Shown here piece by piece: positions 32,869-42,700 of a stretch of DNA of 64,000 nt. This DNA is from Palauibacter sp022826685 (GTDB lineage: Bacteria > Gemmatimonadota > Gemmatimonadetes > Palauibacterales > Palauibacteraceae), in NCBI RefSeq assembly GCF_965221685.1, contig NZ_OZ244907.1. One strand, written 5' to 3'. The position numbers and the translations under genes are program-made. Positions within the stretch are counted from its first letter, which is position 1. Every line of letters starts with the position of its first letter. The notes beneath the pieces are model-generated. The model ran no database searches and had not been told where the DNA came from. It was given only the letters and a program-made list of their open reading frames with translations.

Positions 32869-35013
32869 ATGCATGATGTGAGATCCATCAGCGATCTGCT
32901 CAGCCAGATCGGCCGCGGGGAAATCCTGCTCCCCGAGTTCCAGCGCGGCTACGTGTGGAAACGCGGCCAGGTTCGGGGACTAGTCCAGTCGCTCTACCGC
33001 AAACATCCGACCGGGCACCTCCTGGTCTGGCGCACGTACAAGCCGTCCAAGGTGCGCCTTGTCGAAGCTCGGAATGGCGATTCAGGCAGCGATGGCCATT
33101 CGTTGTTGTTGCTCGACGGACAGCAACGCCTCACGACGCTCTACGCGCTGTTCACGGGTGATGCCCCTCCGTTCTACGAAGGTGAGAGGCTGTTCTTCGA
33201 TCTCTATTTCAACGTCCAGACCGAGGAGTTCCGCTTCTGGCAGAAAACCCGGATGCAAAACAATCCGGCATGGATCGGCGTTCACGATTTCCTGCGCGAG
33301 ACGCTGCAGGGCCTGCTCCAGCGTCTGCCGAAACTCGAAACTGAGCACCGCGATGTGCTTCAGCAGAACCTCGCCCGGTTAGGCCGTCTCGATCAGATCC
33401 GTAGCTACACCTACACCGTCGACCGGGTCTCGGGTGACGAATTCGGCGTGGACGAAGTGGTTGAGATCTTCAACCGAATCAACAGCAAGGGCACACCCCT
33501 CAAGAAGGCCGACCTCGCGCTGGCGCACGTTTGCAGCATCTGGCCCGAGGCTCGGGAGGAGATGCGGACCTTCCAAGCCACGATGGCGGAGCGCGGATTC
33601 AAGATGGATTTCGACTTCTTCCTAAGGTGTCTCGCGGGAGTGGCGAAGGGTTCGATCCGCCTCGAGGGCACGTTTCTCAAGATTCCGGCCACCGAACTCC
33701 AACAGGCCTGGAACCGGATGCGGCCCGCATTCGAGCACTTGGTGGCTGTCCTTCGCCACGACGCGTTCATCGGAGACGACGGCGATCTACCGACTGCCAG
33801 CGTGCTCGTTCCGGCCACCGTGTTTCTCGCGCGCGAGGGCGGTCAATTCCCGTCCGATTCCGTCAAGCAGCGTTTCATTCGCTGGATTTATTTGGCGGGC
33901 CTGTGGGCGCGCTACTCGGGCGCCACGGAGACCAAGCTTCAACAGGATGTCGCGCTGGTCGCGGGCAGCGACCCAGATCCGACGCACGAACTTGAGGAAG
34001 CGATCCTGCGAGAACGTGGCCGCATTGCACTTGAGGCGTCCGACTTGGCGGAAGTCCGCATTTCCTCTTCGGCCGCCGCGATGGCTCGCATCACTGCACG
34101 CGCCCGAGGCGCCAGGGACTGGTTCGTCGGCCTTCGCATCTACGACAAGGCGCGAGGCACGAGCAACGGATCGGAACGTCATTACGTGTTCTCCCTTCCC
34201 GTGCTCAAGAAGGCGGGATTGGACAGCGCGGCGGACAGAAAGATCATCAACGAACTCGCCAACCGAGCCTTCCTCGCCCGCAAGGCACCGAGAGAGGTTC
34301 GTTCCTCGCCACCCTCCGAGTACCTGGCGAAAGTCGATGACGATCAGCCAGGGGCGCTGAGGGCGCAATCGATACCGCTTGATCGCGAACTCTGGAACCC
34401 GGAGCGTTACCGCGACTTCCTGTCCGTCCGTCGTCAGCTCCTGGCCCAGGCGATTAACGAATATATCGAGACTTGGCGCCCGGACGATGAGGATGGCTTC
34501 GCCACCGAGGAGTTCGTCCGGCGAATGATGGAGGAGGGTGAGAGCCAGACCGTGGAGTTCAAATCCAGCCTCCGTTGGGATCGCGTCCGCGAACGGACGA
34601 ACACGAACCTCGAAAGAGACGTGATCAAGACGGTGGCCGGTTTCCTGAACTCGGAGACCGGCGGCACGCTTCTCATCGGCGTCGACGACGCGGGCAAGCC
34701 TGCCGGAATCGACGTCGACTACAAGACACTGAGGAGGGGAGATCGGGGAGACCGGGACGGGTTCCAACTCCACCTGCAGCAGATCATCGCTCGAGATCTC
34801 GGCAGATTGGTGGCGACGCATCTCACAGTGACGTTCCATGTGATCGACGGGCACGACATCTGCCAAGTTACGACGGAGGCGGGTGATCGACCCGTCTACG
34901 CAAAGGCCGGGAACAGCGACATCTTCTACCTTCGCGCGGGTCCCGCGACGCAACCGCTCTCCGTGAAAGAAACTGTGACGTACGTTGGGCGCCGTTGGGG
35001 CGGGGCGGCATGA
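32869..35013 (+). CDS. DUF262 (GmrS-like) protein fused to AlbA_2 domain
   Basis: A 714-residue protein. Residues 1-240 form a DUF262/GmrSD-N domain: LLPEFQRGYVW at 20-30 and LLLLDGQQRLTTLY with the DGQQR motif at 83-87, then RINSKGTPLKKADLALA. The middle (240-540) is the helical follow-on region. The C-terminal 160 residues are an AlbA_2/Schlafen domain (ESQTVEFKSSLRWD, TVAGFLNSETGGTLLIGVDDAG). DUF262 proteins are NTP-dependent restriction enzymes that attack modified DNA; the DUF262-plus-AlbA combination is less usual. A DUF1524 HNH nuclease is not visible, so nuclease activity may come from elsewhere in the cassette. The frame is intact. Confidence 0.8.
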   Translation: MHDVRSISDLLSQIGRGEILLPEFQRGYVWKRGQVRGLVQSLYRKHPTGHLLVWRTYKPSKVRLVEARNGDSGSDGHSLLLLDGQQRLTTLYALFTGDAPPFYEGERLFFDLYFNVQTEEFRFWQKTRMQNNPAWIGVHDFLRETLQGLLQRLPKLETEHRDVLQQNLARLGRLDQIRSYTYTVDRVSGDEFGVDEVVEIFNRINSKGTPLKKADLALAHVCSIWPEAREEMRTFQATMAERGFKMDFDFFLRCLAGVAKGSIRLEGTFLKIPATELQQAWNRMRPAFEHLVAVLRHDAFIGDDGDLPTASVLVPATVFLAREGGQFPSDSVKQRFIRWIYLAGLWARYSGATETKLQQDVALVAGSDPDPTHELEEAILRERGRIALEASDLAEVRISSSAAAMARITARARGARDWFVGLRIYDKARGTSNGSERHYVFSLPVLKKAGLDSAADRKIINELANRAFLARKAPREVRSSPPSEYLAKVDDDQPGALRAQSIPLDRELWNPERYRDFLSVRRQLLAQAINEYIETWRPDDEDGFATEEFVRRMMEEGESQTVEFKSSLRWDRVRERTNTNLERDVIKTVAGFLNSETGGTLLIGVDDAGKPAGIDVDYKTLRRGDRGDRDGFQLHLQQIIARDLGRLVATHLTVTFHVIDGHDICQVTTEAGDRPVYAKAGNSDIFYLRAGPATQPLSVKETVTYVGRRWGGAA

Positions 35014-35090
35014 GATCCGTCCGAGTCCAGCGGTTCTCACCCTCGGGACGGCTCCCGGACGGCGCGGCTCAAACCTGAGGATGACCAGCC

Positions 35091-37886
35091 ATGGCGCTTA
35101 ATCCCTGGTACAAGGTGGCGACGCTTCGAAAGGAAGTGCGCGAGGGGCGTTCCTTCAGCCCCGACGAGTTCGCCATCGCGCTGGAGCAGGTGGTGGCCGG
35201 GACGGCACCGCCCGACTATCGCGATCCGGCTCAGTTTTTCTCACGCACCTGCTTCACGCGCGCGCTTCGGGAACATTCCGGCATGGTGCTGCGGCGGCTC
35301 ACCGGCGATACCGCAAACACGGCTCCGGTCTTGACGCTGGTCACACAGTTCGGCGGCGGGAAGACGCACACGCTGACCTCGCTGTATCACATCGCGAACG
35401 CCGGCCCGAAGGCGTTCGACCTCCCCGGCGTCGGGGATCTACTGCAGGAGGCGGGGCTGTCGCGGATGCGGGCGGCCCGGGTGGGTGTCTTCGTCGGCAA
35501 TGCATGGGACCCGGCGGATGGCCGCGAGACGCCCTGGATCGACTTGGCCCGGCAGGTCGCGGGCGACGAGGGCGTGGCCGCACTCGGCACCGCCAGCGCG
35601 TCCACGCCGCCAGGCACTGAGGCGATCGGCCGCGTGATCGCGCTCGCCGACGCACCCGTTCTGTTTCTGTTCGACGAGGTGCTCAACTTCGTGAACCGTC
35701 ACCGGGGCATGGCGGAGAGCTTCCACGCGTTCATCCAGAACCTCACGGTCGCCGTCACGGGGGCTACCGGAGCGGCCGCGGTCATCAGCCTGCCGCGCAG
35801 CCAGGTCGAGATGACCGACTGGGACCAGCAGTGGCAGGAGCGGATCACTAAGGTCGTCCGCCGCGTAGCCAAGGATCTCATCGCCAACGACGAAGCCGAG
35901 ATCGGCGAGGTCGTGCGCCGCCGGCTGTTCTCTGACTTGGGCAGCGAGCGCATCCGCGCCCGGGTCGCGAGGACGTACGCCGACTGGTGCTTCGAACGAA
36001 CGGCCCGTCTCCCGGCCGAGTGGCTGGCGGTGGACACGGCCACCACGGAAGCGAAGGCGCGCGAGGCACTCAAGAACCGCTTCAAGGCGTGTTATCCGTT
36101 CCACCCCGCCACGTTGTCCGTCTTCCACCGGAAGTGGCGCGCTCTGGCCCAGTTCCAGCAGACGCGCGGCGCGCTGGCCATGCTGGCTCAGTGGGTCTCG
36201 TGGGCCGCTCGCAGGCATTTCACCGAGGCACGGACGGAAGCTCTCATCACGCTGGGGTCAGCGCCGCTTCACGTGGAGGAGTTCCGTGCCGTCGTACTGG
36301 GACAGCTCGGCGAGGCTCGGCTCGACGCGGCCATCGCGGCGGACATCGCCGGAGAGGCCCCGCACGCTAGGGCCCTCGACGCCGACACGCGTGGCCCGCT
36401 TCGCGACATCCACCGGCGCGTGGGATCGGCCATCCTGTTCGAGTCGTCCGGTGGACAGGTCGACAAGGTCGCCCACCTGCCGGAACTGCGCTTCGCGCTC
36501 GGCGAGCCCGACGTCGAAACGACTACGGTGGACAACGCCGCGGCCGCGCTGGAGGCGGCCAGCTTCTTTATCCGCAAGGTCGGTGCCGACGGCTACCGGA
36601 TCCACCATCAGGCGACGCTGCGCAAGGTCGTCAGCGACCGCCGCGCCTCGCTCGACGACGAGACCGAAGTCAGGCCGGCCGTGCGCAAGCTCGTCGAGGC
36701 GGAGTTCAAACGGAACACCGCGCTCCGGCTCGCCATGTTTCCCGAGGACGGCGCGGCGATTCCAGACTCGCCACGATTGACGATTGCGGTAGCCGACCTG
36801 GCGGTGGAGTGGACCGGCAGCGGTGACGTGCTCGAACGGCTCGAACGCTGGACGACACACCGCGGAGAGTCGCCGAGACTGTATCCGGGAGCCGTCGTGT
36901 GGTGCGTGAGGAAACCGGGCCGGGAACTCCGGGACCGGACCGAACTCTGGCTCGCCTGGAAGCGCGTCGGGCGGGAGGTGGCCGACGGCATCCTCGGCGC
37001 AGAGTTCGACCCGTCCGACCGCGCCGGAGTCGCTGCGAAGGTGCGGACCGCGGAGGAGGAGGCGAGGGACGAGGTATGGGGCGGATACCGCTACGTGCTG
37101 CTCGCCGACCGGCGGGCGGAGGGCGGACTGCGCGTCATCGATCTTGGCGCGGGTCATTCCAGCCCGAGCGACACGCTCTCAGGCCGGGTGGTCCGCGCGC
37201 TGAAGACCGATGCGTTGCTCAACGACTCCGTGGGCGCCGGCTACATCGAGCGACACTGGCCGCCCGCGTTCAAGGACAGCGGCGCCTGGCCGCTCGCCGG
37301 CCTTCGGAAAAGTTTTCTCGACGGTTCGCTGACGCGGCTGGTCGACGCTGACGCCGTCCTCCGCGACAAGATCCCGCGTTTCGTAGCGAACGGCGACTTC
37401 GGCCTCGCGTCGGGCGCGAGGGACGATGGCGGTTACGACCGATGGTGGTACCGAGAGCTGCTCCCACCCGAGGAAATGGCCTTCGAAGCCGATATCTTCC
37501 TCCTGACCCGAGCCAAGGCCGACGAACTCACATCGGCGCAGGAGACGGCGGAAGCGACCGGAACGGAACCCGATACGCGGCCTGAGCCTGACGACCCGGA
37601 CACTCGCGAGGACGAGAAGCCGGGCACGGACCCGGACAGTCCCGAAAGAGCTGAGACCGGGCAAACAACGCTCCGGCTCGCGGGGGACATCCCCTCCGAA
37701 CTCTGGAACCGTTTCGGGACCCGCGTGTTGCCCAAGTTGCGCGGTGGCGACGATCTCGCCGTTCGCATCGACTCGTCGGTGCTCATAAGCGCGGGATCGT
37801 TCGAGAACCTCTCGCGCGAGTTGCGCCAAGCCCTCGAAGACCTGGGACTCGACCATCGACTCCAGATCGAACGCGAAGAACCGTAG
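35091..37886 (+). CDS. DUF499 AAA ATPase
   Basis: A 931-residue AAA protein of the DUF499 family (COG1483). The N-terminus MALNPWYKVATLRKEVREGR is typical. Walker A is GGGKTHTL (88-95) in LVTQFGGGKTH and Walker B is VLFLFDEV (about 187-194). The C-terminal 150 residues are acidic and low complexity (TGTEPDTRPEPDDPDTREDE) followed by a small conserved domain. DUF499 ATPases sit beside DUF1156 methylases and SNF2-DUF3883 helicases in many defence islands; the likely role is an NTP-driven loader or motor. The gene is intact, unlike its partners upstream. Confidence 0.85.
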   Translation: MALNPWYKVATLRKEVREGRSFSPDEFAIALEQVVAGTAPPDYRDPAQFFSRTCFTRALREHSGMVLRRLTGDTANTAPVLTLVTQFGGGKTHTLTSLYHIANAGPKAFDLPGVGDLLQEAGLSRMRAARVGVFVGNAWDPADGRETPWIDLARQVAGDEGVAALGTASASTPPGTEAIGRVIALADAPVLFLFDEVLNFVNRHRGMAESFHAFIQNLTVAVTGATGAAAVISLPRSQVEMTDWDQQWQERITKVVRRVAKDLIANDEAEIGEVVRRRLFSDLGSERIRARVARTYADWCFERTARLPAEWLAVDTATTEAKAREALKNRFKACYPFHPATLSVFHRKWRALAQFQQTRGALAMLAQWVSWAARRHFTEARTEALITLGSAPLHVEEFRAVVLGQLGEARLDAAIAADIAGEAPHARALDADTRGPLRDIHRRVGSAILFESSGGQVDKVAHLPELRFALGEPDVETTTVDNAAAALEAASFFIRKVGADGYRIHHQATLRKVVSDRRASLDDETEVRPAVRKLVEAEFKRNTALRLAMFPEDGAAIPDSPRLTIAVADLAVEWTGSGDVLERLERWTTHRGESPRLYPGAVVWCVRKPGRELRDRTELWLAWKRVGREVADGILGAEFDPSDRAGVAAKVRTAEEEARDEVWGGYRYVLLADRRAEGGLRVIDLGAGHSSPSDTLSGRVVRALKTDALLNDSVGAGYIERHWPPAFKDSGAWPLAGLRKSFLDGSLTRLVDADAVLRDKIPRFVANGDFGLASGARDDGGYDRWWYRELLPPEEMAFEADIFLLTRAKADELTSAQETAEATGTEPDTRPEPDDPDTREDEKPGTDPDSPERAETGQTTLRLAGDIPSELWNRFGTRVLPKLRGGDDLAVRIDSSVLISAGSFENLSRELRQALEDLGLDHRLQIEREEP

Positions 37887-37964
37887 CCCCGGCCACTCGA
37901 CCCGCGAGTGGACACCGGCCTCCAGTAGTGATTGACTCACGCCGAAATCCACGAAGGTTGATTC

Positions 37965-39353
37965 ATGAAGAACCGAGAGATGCAGGAGTGGGATGTTTTC
38001 ATCTCGTACGCCTCCGAGGATGGCGAGGCTGTTGCCCACCCGCTGGCTAGGCGGCTTGGGGAGCTTGGTCTTCGAGTCTGGATGGACCGAACGGAGTTGA
38101 CGGTTGGTGATCACATTCGAAGAAAGATCGACGAGGGTCTGGCCAAGTGTCGTTTTGGCATCGTGATTCTGTCTCCGCATTTCTTCGCAAAGGATTATCC
38201 GCAGCGGGAATTGGACGGCCTAGCTAGCCGCGAACACGATGGCCGGAAAGTGGTTTTGCCGGTCTGGTATGGGGTCGACGCCGACCACATTCGCGGAGTT
38301 GCGCCGATGTTGGTAGATCGCCTCGCCGCCAGATGGGACGACGGACTCGAGGCTGTCGTAGTCGACTTACTCCGCGTTGTCGATCCGGATCGCCTCGCGC
38401 GGCTTGTTGCAGGAAGCGAGGAGAGCCCCAAGAAGACTGCGGATGCTCCGGCACCTCGGATCGCGTCGGCAGCGGAGCTTACACAAATGCTCCATCACGT
38501 TTACGGCTTCGTGTTTCAGAACGACGATCTGGATCCCGACGACATCGAACTGGTCGGTGGGTTTCAGAAAGAGTTACTTGACTGGTCCGACATTTGGCGA
38601 GACCTCGACCCGCTCGAACGTGCCAACGCGACGACCCACGTCGGTGATAGACTCAAAGCACTCTCCGGCGCGGGTTGGTCCGTCTATGCCCATGTGGAGC
38701 GACGACAAATCGATGGGCACGATTCACGCGAATGGCCGATTGCGGTCGTCGCCGTCACGCGAGCAGAACCGACTGCCGCGTTTTCCGTGGATCAGATGAT
38801 CGGCAAGGCGACTCATACGGATGGACTTCGCGCGAAGACCGTAAATGGTGTCGCGTTACTTTGGCGCAGTCTCGTCGACATCAAAGACGAGGCGAGCACG
38901 GCATTGTATTTTGATGCGATTATACTTCCTGAGGAGTGCGATGATGCGTTGCGTGGTGCTGTTGGGAAGGGACCAGATAATGTTCGGGCCATGTTTGAGG
39001 CATGTCGCGACAAATCTCCTCTAGATCGACCTGTTCCTGCATTTGTCAGCGACCCGAACATCGATGCTACCCGTCCGTTTGTGAGTCAGCGACTGTGGTC
39101 GTTGTACACGACGATACGAGCCGTTCATCTTCGACTTCTGATTCTGGCAGGTTGGTCGTTTGATCGGAAACAATACATTGATTGGCGAGATGATGACATA
39201 GTAAACGAACATCTTCGACAGTTTTTTTCGCCTGAAGACATTGAGCAGATCAAAGCGCAACGACTGGGTGCCTTTAGTAATGGAATCAGCCCTAAGCTTG
39301 AGGACGAATTTTTGAAGGAGGCGCGGCGTATTCTAGATGGCAAACGTAATTGA
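37965..39353 (+). CDS. TIR-domain protein with unknown C-terminal sensor
   Basis: A 462-residue protein. Residues 8-140 are a bacterial TIR domain: WDVFISYASED, LGLRVWMDRTEL, and the catalytic-type glutamate E82 in YPQRELDGLASRE. TIR effectors cleave NAD+ or make signalling nucleotides during infection. The remaining 300 residues, from about 160, are unrecognised, with a helical FVFQNDDLDPDDIEL region, a YAHVERRQID stretch and a C-terminal helical part. This may be the sensor that switches TIR on. Base composition falls in the second half of the gene. It lies 78 bases after DUF499 on the same strand and could belong to the same cassette or stand alone. Confidence 0.75.
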   Translation: MKNREMQEWDVFISYASEDGEAVAHPLARRLGELGLRVWMDRTELTVGDHIRRKIDEGLAKCRFGIVILSPHFFAKDYPQRELDGLASREHDGRKVVLPVWYGVDADHIRGVAPMLVDRLAARWDDGLEAVVVDLLRVVDPDRLARLVAGSEESPKKTADAPAPRIASAAELTQMLHHVYGFVFQNDDLDPDDIELVGGFQKELLDWSDIWRDLDPLERANATTHVGDRLKALSGAGWSVYAHVERRQIDGHDSREWPIAVVAVTRAEPTAAFSVDQMIGKATHTDGLRAKTVNGVALLWRSLVDIKDEASTALYFDAIILPEECDDALRGAVGKGPDNVRAMFEACRDKSPLDRPVPAFVSDPNIDATRPFVSQRLWSLYTTIRAVHLRLLILAGWSFDRKQYIDWRDDDIVNEHLRQFFSPEDIEQIKAQRLGAFSNGISPKLEDEFLKEARRILDGKRN

Positions 39354-39703
39354 GTGTATCGACTGACCACAAAGAAGAGTTTACAGCCTTCCACTATCAA
39401 CAAGAATGCTTCATCGCGTCGGATGAACCCGCCAAACTCCAACGAAACATTGGTCTGGAATCGTACCACGGCAACAAGACATTCAACCGACTTCCCGACG
39501 CGATATTGCGGATGAACTCGCCGCTAGGAACGTTCAAATCCTTACGCCCGAAGCCCCCTCTTGCTGTTCGTTAGCGCTCCCCTGGGATGGTGTCGGCTCT
39601 TTGACACCTTCCTACGCTGCGGAAGCAACTCGGCTGGGTGTCCGCCTTCCGGACTGGACTCGCTTTGTTCAACGGAACGAACTGTGCCTATCGTACCGGC
39701 GAC
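39354..39703. other. intergenic region, convergent genes
   Basis: About 350 bases, less GC-rich than the surroundings, between the TIR gene and the leftward helicase gene. It should contain terminators for both, but I found no strong hairpin with a T-tract and no convincing gene. Confidence 0.4.
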
Positions 39704-42700
39704 TCATCCAAGGATAACGGTATCGATCAGGCGGGCCAGTTTCCCCGCGTCGAGCCCTCCTCCGTCCTCGTCTCTGGTCTCGATTAGGATCCGGTCCGAG
39801 TCGGTACCGTCCTCCAGCGGCACGATGCCAGCGCCGGTATACTCGGCACGCTTCTCCTCCCATCGTCGCCGATACCCCATGTCGTAGTACATCCCAAGGT
39901 GTTCCCAATAAAATGTCACACCGGAAGCGGAATCGCTGATTGTGAAGTCGGGGTAGCGGGTGCGACCGTTCGGGAGGATGAGTGGCTGCTCATAGGCATA
40001 ATCGATGCCTCTGTGGTACAGCTTGTCCGCAATAACCAATTCAGACTTGGATTGCACCAAGTCACCTCGTTCCGTGTGATGGATGAGCCGATCTTCAAGG
40101 AACCGCGATTTCGCACCGATCTCAATCTGTCGAGGTAGCGGATCGGCGAAGAGATTGGTCATGCGACGGGCAATTTCGGAGTGTTCATCTCGAGCGTAGT
40201 CGCGAAACTCGGCCAGGGGGCCCTGATGCAAAACTACGAGCCTCTCCTGATGCCGCGTCAACGCCGTGTACAGGAGCTCACGCGACAGCAGCCAGCATGG
40301 ATTGGTGAGCACGACCAAGGTGAGTCCGAACTCGCTACCTTGAGTCTTGTGCACCGTCAAGCTATAGGCCAGCTCCAGCGGGTGACTCACTTCGTCCCCA
40401 AATTCACGATTAGAGAAACCGTATTTTAGGCCTAGTTGCCCGGCCCATTCGACCTCAAGTTTCCAAGGTGTGCCCGGGAACTTCTTCGTCTTGTACTGAC
40501 CCACAACGATGCCAATGTCTCCATTGGCGATGTAGGACTCTCCTTCGGGCTTGGGCCAGACATCGGTCCGCCGCTGATTGATTACGTTGATCACTTTGTC
40601 ACCGTACAACAGAGCTTGGGGGCCCACGGGCTTCGGCACTTTCCTTTGCCACTTGGCTTGAGATAGATCGCTAACCTTCCGCCGATACTGCCCCTGGATT
40701 CCTCGATTCAGTGCGTCAACGCCCGCGAGTCCGGCCCTCACGGGAGACAGAATCTGCCAAGCTTCCGCCTTGGCGGCGGCGCCGGGGTTCTGTTTAGACT
40801 GCTGCCAGAAGAACGCCCATGGAATGTCGTTGTGGCGCAAGCCACCGATCGATTCCTCGAAACCAAGTTCATCATCAGTTCCGGAAAGCTCTAGTGCCAG
40901 CGCGATCTCTTCGATAACCTTGCGCTGCAGTTCCTGCGGATGAGTCCACTGAACTAAGCGAAGCCGATTGTCTTCTCCGTCGGAAGTCGCATCGAACACG
41001 GCGTCCGTGCCTGGGTCGAGCGGCTGTCCACTGAAGTGGGATGCGAGGAGCACGTCAGGACGCGCTCCACCCAGCTGTCGTCGAGGAACCATCAGTTCGG
41101 CGTATCCGGGCCCGCAGCGAACAGTGAGATTTGATAGGTTCTTAGGTTCCAGTTCCTTGACGATGTCGACGAATGGCCGCCCAGCCCCGATAGGGGGTAG
41201 CTGTCGCATGTCCCCCACGAGCACCAACCGCTCGACGTTTGCTAACGAGTCGATCAAGGCCGCCAGCTGTTCCTCCGTCAGCATCGAACACTCATCGACG
41301 ATAACGGTCCGATAGTTGCTGGCTCGGGGGGCCTTGGGATTCAGAAAATAGGCACCGGTCTGGCCGTCGTATCTGCCAAGGTGATTAAGGAACTGAGCCA
41401 GCGTTCGTCCTGCGCCGGGTCGTCCGGTTTGTTCCTCCAGCCGTACCCGTGCTTTACCGGTGGGTGCGAGGAGCAGCAATTCTTGATCCGCCACATCCGG
41501 GAGGTCGCATAGCATGCGAAGAAGTGTTGTCTTACCTGTCCCGGCGGAACCGATCAACACCGACACGCGAGACTTGAACAGTTGCTCGAGGGCTTCTGCC
41601 TTCTCCCGCCTAGCGCGCTCCTCTTTCTTACTCTCCGTGGGATCCCTCGGCATCGGTTGATCGAGACCCTGATCTACGAGTTCGCCCCAGTCATGTTGGG
41701 CAGCATGTCTCCTCCCCGCGTGACGCCGCCGAATCTCCCGGCGGATAATCCGTCGGCAATCGACTAGCCGATCTACCTGATAGGCGGGTACGCCGTCTCC
41801 TGTCGCCGCCCGACGGATCACTTCGCCGAAGCTGCTCTCTGCTGTGTCGAGCACGTTTTCGCCGAGCGGGAGTTCGGGTCGGAGGTGGCGTTCGCGAGCG
41901 CGACGAATGATCCACTCGCGTGGGAGCAGGGTGTGTCCCTCCTCCGCAGCCTCTTCCAGAAGATCTACAACGAAGGCGCGTACCCGCCGAGGGTCAGCCG
42001 GGTCGTCGATCTGACTCGATCCGGCACTTGGGAACTGCTTGCGGATCGCCTCGTCCGGGAACATCCCGCGGTCGACGGCCGAAAACGGGATCGGCTCCTG
42101 AGCTCGCCGGTCGCGCTCGAACAAGAGATAGGGATTGCCAATAACCTGAGAATCGGACAGGCGGATCCCCGCGCTCGCACGTGCCGTGGAATCGTAGAAA
42201 CGTAGTGCCTGGTCTTGCGAAATCGCGCAGCGGCTAAGTAGCCGAAGCAAGCTACGTTTCTCCGCAGATAGCTTCGTCCAGCCCTCACGGAGACTAGGTG
42301 AGAGCCGCGCTGTGACGGGACTGTCGAGTTGCGAAGGATCCTTCATGACGGCGTCAACGAGAGTCCAAGGGTTGGTCTTCGGCTGACGCTCGCGAAGAAG
42401 TTCGATTTCGTACGCCAGCAAGGTCCCGTGCTGAAATCCCCATTCGTAGCCAAAGGCCGATAGGGCCGAACCGAGTCCCGGAAACGCTCCGCGCGCCGCC
42501 CACAAGCGATTCAACTGCGTATCGATCCACGCTAGGGCCTTCTGCCACGGGCCCTCGACCCGCTCCCGGATCCGATGTAACGTCGCGGCACATGCTACGA
42601 GGGATGCAACAGCACCATCTTGAGACAGAAGCTCCGAGCCGTAAGAATAAGCCTCGAAGTGTTCATCCGGAGCAAAGGCCACGAACTCTTCTGGATCAAC

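Noticed and set aside
32646..32876. Possible 76-residue gene between methylase and DUF262 gene
   Set aside because: Overlaps the methylase end, lacks a ribosome site and reads as random GC-rich sequence.
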